DNA of 64,000 bases from Rhyacophila brunnea. Lineage: Eukaryota > Arthropoda > Insecta > Trichoptera > Rhyacophilidae. The stretch spans positions 682,001-746,000 of the forward strand of contig JAGYXB010001753.1 in assembly GCA_022495005.1 (NCBI GenBank), in the 5' to 3' direction. The notes under the pieces were generated by a model, which saw nothing but the letters and a program-made list of their open reading frames with translations, searched no databases and was not told the DNA's origin. Positions 51,613 through 63,760 of the stretch are shown piece by piece (the stretch's first letter is position 1; every line of letters starts with the position of its first letter). Made by a program: the position numbers and the translations under genes.

Positions 51613-53635
51613 ATTGTTTTTGCTTTATAGTGTAATATTATGTAATGACAATATATTTATAAAATTCCGATGTTGCCAATTAAATTATGAAAGAGCTTTT
51701 TTTTTTTAAATATTATACTGTAATATGAACGAATACGTGTTCGGTGACTTGCTTGAAGACACTTTTATGAAGGTAAATTGGTCAACATCGGCCAAATTTA
51801 CAAAATACAAAACACATTCAAACCTGATTGATGAAAATCCCATTCGGCTTGAATCATAACGTCATTCCTTTTGTGATTTGACTTGCGTGTGTCTATGTCT
51901 GCCAATTTACTACCATACAAGGGTTTTTTACAAGCTACCTCGAATCATACAAACATTATTATAGTGAAACAACAACCATGACATTACTCAGATTGCGATT
52001 TTTTTGGCTGCGCACGAATTACATAGGGTAAATAAATTATTGTGACTGCTCTTACATGAAACCTATTGCATCGTTTTCTCTCGCTCTGCGTCGCCCTTAC
52101 TACATCATATTTTTTGTCAAAACTATCGAACTTCACACTTATGTGGTATGTTTATAATAGACTTAGTTAATAGTGAATTCGTCTGCGTGAAAATACGGAA
52201 ATATTAAGGCTATACTTCAGTTGAGGCATGGTCTAAAAAGATCGTGGCTAGGTGATGTGCAAATGACGCGTGCCGAACGAAATATAATTTTTCATAAAAA
52301 TCCAACATGCGTCCATTTAAGAATAATAGTCTATTCATTGACATGTTTTCTTTTTTAAGTACATACGTAAAGTTTTTTAGTCATCTTTACACGATTAAAG
52401 AATATTTTCATCCGACGCCATGACAAAACAAATTGACGTGCGGACACCTCGACTGTCGGTCTCCGATTGGTGAATAGTGTGAATTTTCGTCGCACCTACT
52501 GTTGAAAATTATTTGCCGTTTCACTGAAATACGCTCTTGAAAAAATAGAAATAAAAGCTTATAAAAAATGAAGAATTTTTATTTAATATATGGTTGCGAT
52601 TTTAATTTTTTGAAATCATTGAAATTTATAATGATTCGGTCTAGTGTGGACCTCTACCCAACTATTCCATTTCTATTAATATCCAGACAATGCTTTTAGA
52701 CGCGTATTTCAGTATCATACTAGATTTAGAGGTCACATGAGACCGCAAAATTAAAAACGGATGGCTTTAGGCGCACACCTTTCCACCTCTACCTCACCTC
52801 ACCATTCTACCGCTGCTATTTATCTGTAAGATTTTATTTATTTTATATAATATGCTTTCACAAGTTTTGCGTCTTTTCTAAAATTTTTAGTTTGTATGTT
52901 CGAAACTTTTTGTGTTATCGAGATGACACTACTGATTGCGCCTATGGAGATGCCCTAACTAATGAAAATCTACGTTCAGTTTGGACTCACCTGCATCATG
53001 GCGAAATAAAATCTCATTAGCTGAAAATCATTGCATATCTACTAATACCAAAAGACAAACCAGTGAACAGCCCCAATTACCTTGCGAACTGTCAGAACTC
53101 TCGCTCGCATCAAAATAATATAAATTTATCAAAAAGTCTATATTTTATAATGTTACCAGCAATGGTTCCTCTAATTTTTCTATTGTGTGTGCGGATCATC
53201 AACGCATCTGAGCATCTGGCGTAGTGTCTCGGTGCGGTAAATTTACACCCCCTCTCCCCCACAAACACATACATACAAGTTTTCATTAAAACTGAAGTAT
53301 GTATATTTTTAAGGTATTTATTAAATTGATTAAAACTAAAATACATATCTTCTTTTCATATACTTTGGCATGCGATAGAACGGGACGGATATAATGATCC
53401 CACTCGACGTAAAATTTCACTTGCGTGCTCGCGTTAGTCGCACTTGACTTGAAATAAGTCGAAGAATTGTGCATGCGATGGTTTCATGCATTCGAGCAAA
53501 ACACTAAAATCTGGCAAAGAAACTTTCTTTTACAATATTTTTATGTGAGGAATGTGCGGACATATTTTGGTAGGTGTGCACACCTTACAGGGAACATTGG
53601 TTACCAGCAATATACTTTATAAGCTCGGTTACTTA
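51613..53635. other. Long unassigned stretch
   Basis: No recognisable gene or element. Short frames at 53110-53474 (minus) have no known domain. Confidence 0.45.
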
Positions 53636-54170
53636 CTTACCTCACCCTGTCATGTCCCAGTGTTGGGGCATAGGGCAATCACAACGTTGGACCACTTCCC
53701 TCGGTCTATCACCACATCCCGCGCCACGCGAGACCTGCAGCACGTAGATTGCTTTTACAGTAAGTACCGTTGCATGGTAAGAAAGGGTCAGCCACGGCGA
53801 CGGAATCTTTGAAGTTGCGCCACAAGGAAAATATGGTTGCACTCTCTTGCAGCATACGAAACACATTTCTCAACTACGTAAACCATCTCTTTGTGATTAC
53901 TTCAATTAACTAAACTGCCCTGCTAAGTAAAAAGAGAGTTTTTGGTTTCAGTGAAATGAGAATATTTAGAGATTATGTCAAAACAATCCAATAATTTTAC
54001 ATAATATAAGAAAAAGTGTAGTTTGAAACTTCTCGTTTCATTAGAACTAAAAACACTTTATTTTTATTTAGCAAGGCAGTATAAACAGGGTTAGTTTAAC
54101 AAATATTTGTTTGGCAATTTATGACCCATGATAGAACAAACAAACATATGTACATAACATAGACAAGTAT
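53636..54170 (-). repeat. LINE-like tail repeat with embedded MITE, copy 2
   Basis: Reverse complement of 600-1160 throughout, including flank ATTTGTTTGGCAA... and the MITE at the same place. Minus-strand coding remnants read QRCDCPMPQHWDMTG near the 3' end, as in copy 1 (AQCPNAGM). Stops and indels differ from copy 1. Confidence 0.6.
53915..54079. mobile_element. CTGCCCTG MITE, copy 3
   Basis: 165 bp, ends CTGCCCTGCTAAGTAAAAAG and TTTAGCAAGGCAG, followed by TATA (54080-54083). Shared interior with the other copies. Confidence 0.65.
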
Positions 54171-54588
54171 TTCGAAATCATAGACAGAAGTTTCAATTAC
54201 GTTTACTGATAAAATGACGATTGCAAAAAGTATTTATTCACGACCGATATTAATAAAATGTTTTTCTAGGTCTGCAAATTATGGCGACCATGCAATATTG
54301 CGTGTGTGTATCGTTGTAGTCGTAACTTCATTAAATAATATGCTCACGTATAGTTTGTCTGCGCGGGATTTAATTAAAATCTGCCAGCTAAGCCTAATGA
54401 ATATGGCAACACCGTTTAAATAATGCATTAATGTTGCCTGTTTAATATACATTATAATTACAATTTTCTTCTTTATATAATAAACTCAGCTGTCGCCACA
54501 TAATCAAACAATCTATTTAATCTAAAAATAGGTAGAATGCAAAGTTCACCCTGGAAACATTTAATTAGCTAAATTTGGGTAAGCTTTA
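54171..54588. other. Unassigned stretch
   Basis: A short open frame (54214-54423) without known domain. Nothing else. Confidence 0.4.
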
Positions 54589-54596
54589 TATACGTG

Positions 54597-54987
54597 CATG
54601 GCCCTCACATCCTGAACCGGGCCCCTATGCCAGGATCTTTGGCGGGCCCCCCTACCTATCTCTAAGGATAAAGGCAGTGTGATACTCTACAGTAGCGTTT
54701 CTCAAATGGTCTACGCGGTAAAATTAATGTGTATATTTAGTGTTTTTTGTTGTATATTTTAATATATCCATTTGAATTAAGGAGTTGTCGAGTGTCGATA
54801 CACAATTAAAAAATTTATCGTACAACGATATAATTTTAAGTAATAACATTACTGAAGGAAAATAGCCCCAGGCTAGGCACAGGCGACTTTTTTTTTTACT
54901 GTTTAAGCAAATTTGTGTTGTGTGTTTATCTCACTTATCTGGCCCCCCAGGCTAGAGCCTTGTCAGCCCCCCCTTGTGGAGGCCATG
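54597..54987. mobile_element. hAT-like MITE, CATGGCCCC family, copy with perfect 8-bp duplication
   Basis: 391 bp, CATGGCCCTCACA to TGTGGAGGCCATG, flanked by identical TATACGTG at 54589-54596 and 54988-54995. This copy fixes the family boundary and the 8-bp target duplication. Confidence 0.9.
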
Positions 54988-55049
54988 TATACGTGACATT
55001 AATAATACTGATATTTTAGCTCTAGACATACGGAAACAAGTAAAAATAC

Positions 55050-55340
55050 CACTGTTTTGAAGTTATACTTCTTTAGGTGCGTTTGGGAAAACAGATCAGA
55101 GCGTATTTTTGGCGTGGGACGAAGTTGCGCGCGCAAATGTAACGCATCAATTTGGCGTGGGGCGGAAATTTTGCCCGGCCGATGCAACATAATTTGTTTA
55201 GCGCGGCGACGTTCGGGTGTTCTAAATTCTGAAGGTTTGTAATTTTTAGCTGTGATATTGAGGACTGTGGCTTAGGTCGGTTGGGTAAAGACTGAATGTT
55301 CCAACTTTTATTTATGAGTAAAATTATATATAAATAAATA
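55050..55340. other. CpG-rich block of unknown nature
   Basis: GCGCGCGCAAATG, GGCGTGGGGCGG and TTGCCCGGCCGATG make this the most CpG-rich block in the window outside short arms. It is open on both strands for 60-110 codons with no domain I recognise, and ends in an AAATA-type run (about 55330-55345), which may be the tail of a retroposed element. Confidence 0.4.
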
Positions 55341-55345
55341 AATAA

Positions 55346-56084
55346 ATTTTGTGAATGTTGAGTTGGTAAATAATTCAAACAATGGTATGTTGTAAATTTA
55401 CAAAATTTACACAAAAATACATATTTTTACAGTTTAGGATAATATTTGTCGTATATTCCATGTCAATTTATTTATTAGCGGCTTATTAATTGAAGACAAT
55501 AATAATTATTGTGTTACATCACATAAACCAATATCATGTTTCAGTTAAACCATTAAATAGGCTATATTTTACTTATGATTTGTAATAAATTATTATTGTA
55601 ACGAAAATAGTTATACAGTCATCTGTTTAAGCAAAGATGGTCGAAATAACGGTTTGCTACATTTTTCAAACACAGGTTTAGAGATTTTTTTCTTGCAAAA
55701 TATGTACATTATTATTATTCAATAATATTTTGTTTTGTTATTTTAAATTAAAAAACAAGTTCAAGTCAAAAATGTATTAAATGTGTCATGAAATCGAATA
55801 AACCTTTCTGTAATTAACCAATAATTCAATTCAATATGGAAATTACATCAATGTGTTGATTAATTGTTGAATTATTACATTTAAATGAGAACTGTAAATT
55901 TAATTGGACTAGTGTCTTAACGTGACGATTTATATTATATTATAATACTTTCCATCTGTCGATATTGACATCTCGTATAGACAGTATTACCAAACGAAAA
56001 CATTATGATGTCACCGACAGTATAATTTATATTTTAGCCGGCCTAAATATCTAGTATATTGTGTATTCTTTAATTTCTTTTATT
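55346..56084. other. AT-rich stretch, nothing supportable
   Basis: No features. Confidence 0.5.
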
Positions 56085-56308
56085 TTGAACTGTCAATAAT
56101 TCATGATGGAGCTGCATTAATAAAACCCAATTTTCTTTGTAGTGCTTATTCCACTTTTAATCAATAAATTAGGATCGGTTTCGTCCGCCTCATATGGATT
56201 GAAAATGTCCCTCTGAGGCGGACGAAACCGGTCCTAATTTATTGATTAAAAGTGGAATAAGTGCTACAAAAAAGAATGTGTTTTATTAAATCAAACAACA
56301 ATATTATG
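56085..56308. mobile_element. Fold-back element with long arms, core type 2
   Basis: Lead TTATTTTGAACTGTCAATAATTCATGATGGAGCTGCATT. Arms of about 75 bp run from TAATAAAACCCAATTTTC through TTATTCCACTTTTAATCAATAA to ACCGGTTTCGTCCGCCTCA (the sequence has GATCGGTTTCG at one arm), around a 20-bp loop. The outer part of the arms matches 35.7 kb; the inner part (GGACCGGTTTCGTCCGC) matches 45.4 kb. Confidence 0.75.
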
Positions 56309-56503
56309 TATTCTACAAAACAACTGATACCAGCTGCTGACACGCTTTCTCCTCCATCGTATCGCTCCATTTTTGTCCGTCCAATAAGTCTACGACCTCT
56401 GTTCCTTCAACGTTTGTTTTCGTCTTTTACTCCGTGGATCGGTCTGACAATATGGGGATCCTCGGAGATAAATAATTTGTCTTATGTTGTTAACGTCAAT
56501 TGA
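56309..56503. other. Open frame of unknown meaning
   Basis: The 80-aa frame starts inside the fold-back element, so its start is not genuine. Residues from SPPSYRSIFVRPISL onward are from less AT-rich DNA; I recognise no domain. Confidence 0.2.
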
Positions 56504-57870
56504 CTCAATAAATCCCGACGACGCCGCCAATTATCGTGTTTTCATTTTATAATAACCCGTGTTTTCAAAATGTTTGCTATCTACTTTATCAATGAGGTAC
56601 CGTACCGCCACTATCCTCTCTCCCGTTATATTTAGGAGTTCCAAGAGATAAGAGGTATCAATAGACCAATCGATATCACACAATAATTATTGCTTGAAGA
56701 ATATACTCAAAAATATGATGTAGGTATCTCATATTATGGAAAACTAATTCGTTCTAACAGATTTAAATAATTCTGATGAGGATTAAGATTTATAGACAAT
56801 AAAAATATATAAACTCAATACAATTTATAAAAATTACCTTTCAATTTCACGTAAAATCGTTGATCAGTTTTTTAGCCTTCCTATTACATTTTTTTAATAT
56901 TTAGATCAGGCATAATATTACCATATTTTCTGCGAAATCACATTATATTTATTATATTCGCTGTAAAAGATTATCTATCTACCCATACGGGTAATCTGTG
57001 TGTAGATAACCTTATTAAATTATTCAATTATTAATTCCAATTTGTCAGGTTGTACGGTTCAGGTAAGCTTTTAGGATTTCAAAACCTTCTTTTGAAAAAG
57101 ATGCGGTAGATCCATGTCTCTTAACGTGGTCCCCAGAGCGATACCTTCCTCGAACAAAGAACCTAGTTTTTACGTGAATAAAATTATTTTTTGTACGTAC
57201 GTACACTCTCGAAAGATATGTTAATTCAATTCGGAGTTTAATCATAAAATAAACATACCTGATGCTCGTACAGTTAGTAATAATATCATAGTAAAATTTA
57301 CTCAGAGGCGTAGACTGTTTCCAAATGCTCAAAAGTAAATAAAAACAACTAAACTTTGGTCTCAAGAACCAACAGTGTGAATAAAACTTCACGAGTCTTT
57401 GTTTTATTAATTTATATGTTCTGTCTTATAATTATTTCTTTCATAAATTTATAACCTTTTGTTGTTTTAGTTACAACATATATTTGTATTATTTTCGCGA
57501 TGGATAAAATAGTATAACTCAAAGAAAAATCATAAAATAGAAGTTTAACTGAGATTAACCATTGCTCATTGAACTATATTTATATGAATATGGGGATACG
57601 AGATTACGTTTCAGGTGGTATAACAATGAAGGAAAGAATTTGTTGAAGAAATATTTTAGATTTTCATATTGTATTTAAATTATATTTGTGCATGCTTTAA
57701 TAAATTTGTATATTTTATAACAAATAAATTTTAAAATTGGAATAAAAAATGGAAACTTCTTATTAGATGTACTTTTAAACTTTTTGGCTGGATGTTACGG
57801 ATTAAAAAAAGTCTAATGGATTGCTTGGCGGATGAAAGAAAAGCTTAATAATTACAATATAAAAAAGAAC
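56504..57870. other. Unassigned stretch
   Basis: AT-rich. The minus frame at 57045-57392 is unrecognised. Confidence 0.45.
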
Positions 57871-57878
57871 TTTTTATA

Positions 57879-58276
57879 TACCACGTTTTTAAATTTTCTG
57901 CTGAACCATATAAACTTTATAGAAATACTGAATATATATATAGAATACTGAAATGTCATTTTGACATTTCATATTGATTTCCATAGAAACGCACGTATAT
58001 AGTAATAATTTAGTTGCTAGGAGCCCCTTAGCAATCGTCAATAATAACTTTCCATACAAAACAGAATTAACTGAAAATGAATTCAATTTTGCTTAATGAT
58101 GGCAAAAAGTATTAAAAGAAGGCATTGTCTTCGTGTTCTGATATATTCTAAGAGTTTCAAATGTCTAGCTAGTCGGGAAGTAAGTTAAAAATCTTCAATC
58201 GTTCAATACAAATCTTGGACAAACCATTAAAAAATTGTACTGGACAAACAAGAATACAAGCTAATAAAAACGTGGT
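57879..58276 (-). mobile_element. TACCACG MITE, second inverted copy
   Basis: 398 bp, TACCACGTTTTTAAATTTTC to AACGTGGTA, shorter than the 479-bp copy because of interior loss. Preserves CCATAGAAACGCACGTATAT and TAGCTAGTCGGGAAG. Confidence 0.75.
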
Positions 58277-58398
58277 AAAAAGTGTTTAAAAAACTTTTGC
58301 TGTTATTATGTTAATACGGTATGCGATGATTGATCAAATATTTTCTAGGGTTGCGAGGGATTAAAAATGTCAATAACTCCTAAATTAATAGGTCCAAT

Positions 58399-58991
58399 TG
58401 GAGATTGCAATACCGGTATTTCAAAACCGGTATTCCAGTATTTATCAATACTGAAATACAGGTTTTAAAAATCCATAATACCGGAATTTTCGTTATTTAG
58501 AAATCACAATCGTTTACGTTTTTGAAAACGAATTATAAGTTATGTGCTGCTAAAATGCAAATATATTGACTGAATCTAACAGGAGTTAAAAAATAATTAA
58601 CCAAAATTCATCAAAAAATTCAATGATTTTATCATAATATTATTTTGAAAAAGAAAATTCGCGACAAATATTCAATTATCCTATAATTATTTATGACTGT
58701 ACAAGCGTTGAATTTTAAAAAGGTTTTCCTGCAGCCGCACTTATCGTTGATGAATTAGTCGTTTTGAGAACTTTCGTTAAAATTATCAATATATTCAAAA
58801 TTATTTGTAAAAATTACCAGTTTTACAATATTATGATCAATACATATTTTTAATTGTTAACATAATGTATGTTGTTGCTATTAAATAATATTGTAAAGAG
58901 ATTTTAACATCAATATTTACTGATAAGTACTAATGTTTAACGAATACCGAAAAACCGGTATTGACATTTTCATTCGGTATCGTAATCCCTA
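58399..58991. mobile_element. hAT-like non-autonomous element, ATACCGG family, copy 2
   Basis: 593 bp with ends TGGAGATTGCAATACCGG and (inverted) TAGGGATTACGATACCG. Flanking 8-bp duplications GGTCCAAT (58391-58398) and GGTCCGAT (58992-58999) differ at one base. Same family as 5111-5726. No transposase frame. Confidence 0.8.
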
Positions 58992-59254
58992 GGTCCGATG
59001 TCATCAGCTAATAATTTAATAAAAAATTTGATACTTTTTATAATCAAATTTAATTTTTACATATAATGAACATAACAAATTACAAATTCAAAGCGTTCAT
59101 GACATGACATAAAATAAGTGTTAACAATTTTAAAATAAAAATACAGAGAGATGTGATTTAATAATACAATAAGTCGTAAAATAAGAAATAAAATAAGAAA
59201 AGAAATAAAATAAAGCAGATGGTAAGTAAGTAGATGGAAGCACACAGGGTGAAT

Positions 59255-59400
59255 TATCGATAGACCCTATCTTAAAAACTTATAAAACAACGTCCACCTA
59301 AATTCACCCTTACCTAAATGGAAAATATCAATATCCGAAGCGATTTCATTAAACATGGTTATTGCCCTCCCAATTGGCCCTTCTAATGTTATATTTAATT
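59255..59400 (-). pseudogene. CR1-like LINE ORF2 C-terminus, copy 2
   Basis: Best copy: the minus strand reads LEGPIGRAITMFNEI, then SDIDIFHLGKGEFRWTLF, then YKFLR and stop. The GR-x-x-x-x-FN-x-I...DIDIF motif is the closing part of ORF2 in several insect non-LTR families (from memory). The 3' untranslated region probably continues to about 59180. Confidence 0.6.
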
Positions 59401-60970
59401 AATTACCATTGATTATTACCATTGATTTATTTTTATTTTTCAAAATCCCCATTGATCACAAAACGTTGCTTATCGCGATCGTATTCAAAACATACCCTCC
59501 GTAATCGTTGATTGAAGTATGGTTTATATTTAAAAATCCACAGTAGACCTAAAACTTTTAACTAGATTTAAACTATTTTTGATATTTTAAGGCCATTAGC
59601 ATTTTTTTACATTTGGCATTACATTATTATTATCACTGCTACCTACTTATTTATTTATCAACCGTGTATAAAATTTTAATACAATATACTAAAACCACTT
59701 ACGTATCATATAATTTCAAGTCTCTCAATACAATGGAATCCACCGAAAAGCCATAGGGAGAAACCATAGACAGTTTTTTGTAGAATATTCCTTCGATTAT
59801 CAGTGAAAGACGTGTGGAAACTTTGATGTTTATTTATTTAAGTGATTTTAATTTGTTAATTTAGTAACGCGGGATTACTTGTAACACTGTATTTGTTGAC
59901 ATTCCTGAAGTCTATCACGAACTAAGTTCATTCAGGTGGGAAGCTACATATTATTTGTAATAAAACTATCCATAATATTATTATGATATAATACAAACAG
60001 GATTTTTATATTTCACAAACAGCAAAAAGGGTATGGCTATTTTGGCTTAATATTAATAATTGAAATTTTCTTTTATTTAAGACCCCTTGTTGAGTAGATC
60101 TCCTTACTTTTGCACGCACTCAGAATACCAGTAAATCCGCTTCTGATAAATTATTCTATTAGCAATCTGAACAGCTAGATCTTTATTAAATAATAAAACT
60201 CAGTGCTGTACTTTTATCTCTTCATGAGTGGGAATTATTTTTTGACGCATTAAATTAATCTCCACTCCTTTACATTAAATATTAATGTTGAGAAAAACTT
60301 TCATCTTCAAGAGATTTTATTAGAGATACGGCAGAAAACTATTTTATGATGGCACTATAATATAATTATTCCAAAAAATAGAGTTCATATTTTACTTAAG
60401 TTTCTTAAAAAAATAAACATCTCCTCATGTGATAATAAGCGTAAGTAATGAGTTTTTAGATGAATTATTTATAAAAATAACTTTTATGATAAAAATTCTC
60501 CTAAAGAATAGTATTATAATATTATATATATGATCATCTTATTCTTATTAATGTATTATTAAAGACTCCACTATATATGTATCTTTAAAAAATGGCGCGT
60601 ACACTTTAAAATAAAATAGTATAACCTTTATTTTGTGTCAATGACAATGGCATAATACATAATGATAATTATATAAACATAGTCTGAAATATTTCAGAAA
60701 CTATAATATTATAATATACCAAATAAAAATCCGGCTAATGTGATTTATTAATTAATCGGTTTATTCTATTATATACTAATTACTAATTACGTTTTTTTTG
60801 TTTTTATATTTTGGTAAGAAAACTCCTGGCTTTTTGGATTACGTTATCCTTCGCCTAATTTACTTATCGCAGATACTCGAGTCATTGAGGCTTGCATCAA
60901 GGTATATATACAATCGCTTAATTTTTTTCCAAAGTGTGAAAAAAATCTTCTTTTATATAAGTTATATTTA
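59401..60970. other. AT-rich stretch, nothing supportable
   Basis: No element ends, RNA or gene seen. Confidence 0.5.
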
Positions 60971-60975
60971 TAGAC

Positions 60976-61232
60976 ACTCACGGTGGTTGCGCGGCTTAAG
61001 CGTTGGACTATCACGCCATGGGTCTCAGGTTCGAATCCTATATCTGGCAAGTAGGTACACATATTGTTTTTCAATTTGTGTGTGAGTCAGGTTATGGACC
61101 TAATAGGTTGAGCAAGTAAGTGGCTGACATCCATTTCTCGTAAAAAAAAACAAAATCTGTTAATACAAACCTCTACTCTGTGGAGGCCCATATGATCCTA
61201 TTAGGATTGGACATGGTCGAAAAAAAATATAG
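60976..61232 (+). mobile_element. tRNA-derived SINE, family A, most complete copy
   Basis: Head CACGGTGGTTGCGCGGCTTAAGCG (box A), then GGTTCGAATCC (perfect box B, 61028-61038), then body CTGGCAAGTAGGTACACATATTG...AATAGGTTGAGCAAGTAAGTGGC...TGTGGAGGCCCATATGATCC and an A-rich tail. Contains all parts present in the 7.1- and 47.9-kb copies. The overlapping frames (95 aa plus, 76 aa minus) are shadows. Confidence 0.88.
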
Positions 61233-62764
61233 TAGTTTTATATAATCGAGAGTGGTAGCTTTCAGAATAAAATCGATCCAATCCAGCATATTTTCCATTT
61301 CATCAGTGATACTTTTTCATCACCAAGACTTAGGCGGGAAAAATTCAAAGCTACCAACAACGTCCTCTAATATTTACATAAAGTTAAGTTATGTTTTACA
61401 ATTTTGCAGCTAACTCCATTTATTTGGCTGCCAAACGTGGGCTTTAGCTATGTTTTTGGAGGGTACCCATAATATTGGCATGAGCAGGTAGAGTACTCAT
61501 TCAATATTTACTTCACTGAATAGGCAAATACTATGTAACGTAAGAAAAAACCTACAATAAAATCAATTATCTTATTTTATTTCTCAAAGTAAATTAAGAA
61601 CTTACTTACATCATATTTCAAATTAAGCTTGAAGTAAAATTATCTAGAGAGGAAGAAATAATATTATTTTTTTTTCTAAATCACCATTGACGTAAGAAAA
61701 TTTCTTCATTTCACGGCCTGATGAACCGAAAAAGAACTATGAATAAATCAATTTAATACCGAAATCAGATTATATGCAAATAAATCGCACGCGCCATGTC
61801 GGTAAGTGAGTAATCTACCTTATCAGTTCTACGTATATTTACCTTTGCGAGAGCCTGAAGGCCTGCATAGCATCCAATTCTTTATTTTTCTCGCGCCCTT
61901 CTGATTCGCTGATTGACGTGTTGATGGGAAACTGTAGAATTTTCTTTTCCTCTCCATTTTTATGCGCGAAAAACATTTTCCCGGATGTCGACGTGACTCT
62001 AACTCGGAATTTTACAAACAGATGGAGCAAACGTGCTCATCGGCGCGTAATGATTTATATAAAACACATTCGGGAGTAAAATAAAATCATTGCTTTGAAT
62101 GTGTGACCCCTCTTTTTTATAGTCTACCGGTTTTATAGTCATTTTTTGTATGAAAATATTGTCACCCCACTCTATAATAATATTATACTATGATTCGTCG
62201 AACGAGTATTTTTTTTAACTTCATTCAAACGTACATGATATGCTATTCCTATTATTTGTATTATAATACTAAAACTTTCTAAAATATATTTCTAAATATT
62301 TATTTGGACACATAGCCAGAAGAGAAAAAAATATTCGAAAAGGCATAATTCATATCAGCTAAAATATTGAGAAAACGATGGTCCGTCGAAGGAATCTAAA
62401 TACATTTCTTTTAATAACTTCAACCAGTTTGCGGTCGACTGAATGCAAGGATCGCTGGAGTAATATGAGTTTTTCTTGTTATTTGATTCGCTCTACAATC
62501 CGATCTTGGTAGCCGCATAATGGGGTTTCTTAATAGACTTTCTCAACTTATAAGGTTCATTTCTACTCTTAGTCAATATATATGTAAAGTTCACCTCACA
62601 CGTTATTCGAATCCGATTGAGATAAATAACACATTTAAAATAAGAACAGAATCGCGTCGTTCTTTTGGGTGGTATGTATAGAACATTTATTCCAGCTGCA
62701 TGAAACACATTTTTTTTAAATTATTAATAACCATGTCAGGCTTTGAGAAAATCACACATCAAAC
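61233..62764. other. Unassigned stretch
   Basis: No recognisable gene or element. Short frames at 61839-62030 and 62493-62708 (minus) have no known domain. Confidence 0.45.
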
Positions 62765-62818
62765 CCAGAGCTCCCGGATGGTAGGCCAGCGCCTTATGCA
62801 CTGCAATACGAGAACCGT
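62765..62818 (-). mobile_element. tRNA-derived SINE, family B fragment, minus strand
   Basis: Minus strand GACGGTTCTCGTATTGCAGTGCATAAGGCGCTGGCCTACCATCCGGGAGCTCTGGGTTTGAT: the head and box B region of family B. The body is lost. Confidence 0.65.
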
Positions 62819-63619
62819 CTTTATCCATCTTTTTTCTTCAACCGTACTACGTTTTCATAATTATATCTGATACAAATTTTAGAATTTATCAACACAACCT
62901 TCATTAAAAATGGTTTTTACTAAACATGTTGAAAAATACCATCTTCGAAGCATAAACAAGCCTAATTACATAAAAGTGAAGCTGAAAAGGTTTCTTATAC
63001 AAAGCATAACTTCATGACCTGCAAGTCATTTCGTGTTTTAGATTCGATTATACTAAACATTATACTCATATCATGTTTACCAATTTTGCTTTCGAGAGTA
63101 AGCACCCCAAATGCATAAAAAAGTTATTAATTATATTCAAATATAAATGTCTTTACATTGACATTATTGTCGTTGTAACTGACTAATATTTTTGACTTGG
63201 GGGAGTTCAAATGTTGTAAAAAACCCAGAAAATCAAATTAAACGCTAACTTTAATTTATAAAAAATTTTAATTTATTAAAATTATGACGCTTAATGCGTT
63301 TAAAATAATTGTTTATTTCTAAGTGAAAGTGTGGTCTTCTTTATAGTTAATTTTTATCAATTTTTATAACGTTTTAAAATATTATGAAAATGTTAGACTG
63401 TCGATATACTTTATCTTTCAAAAAAATCTATGTTTTATAAATATTTCAAAATTAAGTATTTTACGTAAAGTGAACACTAAGTATAAATTATAAATTTAAG
63501 AGGTTAACAACGTGACATGAGAAAAGAAATAAATTAGGAAATAGTTTGTGTCAATAATATTTAAACAAAAAATACAAAATACAAAAAAACTACATAACAG
63601 TATACAGAGATAATTATTA
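62819..63619. other. AT-rich stretch, nothing supportable
   Basis: The last part may be 3' untranslated sequence of the LINE that follows. Confidence 0.4.
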
Positions 63620-63760
63620 TACCACATTTTTAGAAATTATAAACCAACATCCACCTAAACAGATCCTCACACAAATGGAATATATTAAAGTTATTGGTCT
63701 CTCAATTGGCAACTTTATTTAGCTATTGTTATATTTAATTTACTTAAACTCGGCACTTTC
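63620..63760 (-). pseudogene. CR1-like LINE ORF2 C-terminus, copy 3
   Basis: Minus strand: LPIERPITL, then after a frame shift IFHLCEDLFRWMLVYNF and stop, matching the 59.3-kb copy. 5'-truncated and frameshifted. Confidence 0.5.

Noticed and set aside
61000..61045. Possible tRNA gene at the perfect box B
   Set aside because: The tRNA-like head continues into a body shared with two other loci; no acceptor stem.
60798..61085. 95-aa frame at the SINE
   Set aside because: Its second half is the SINE head; it shows no conserved domain.
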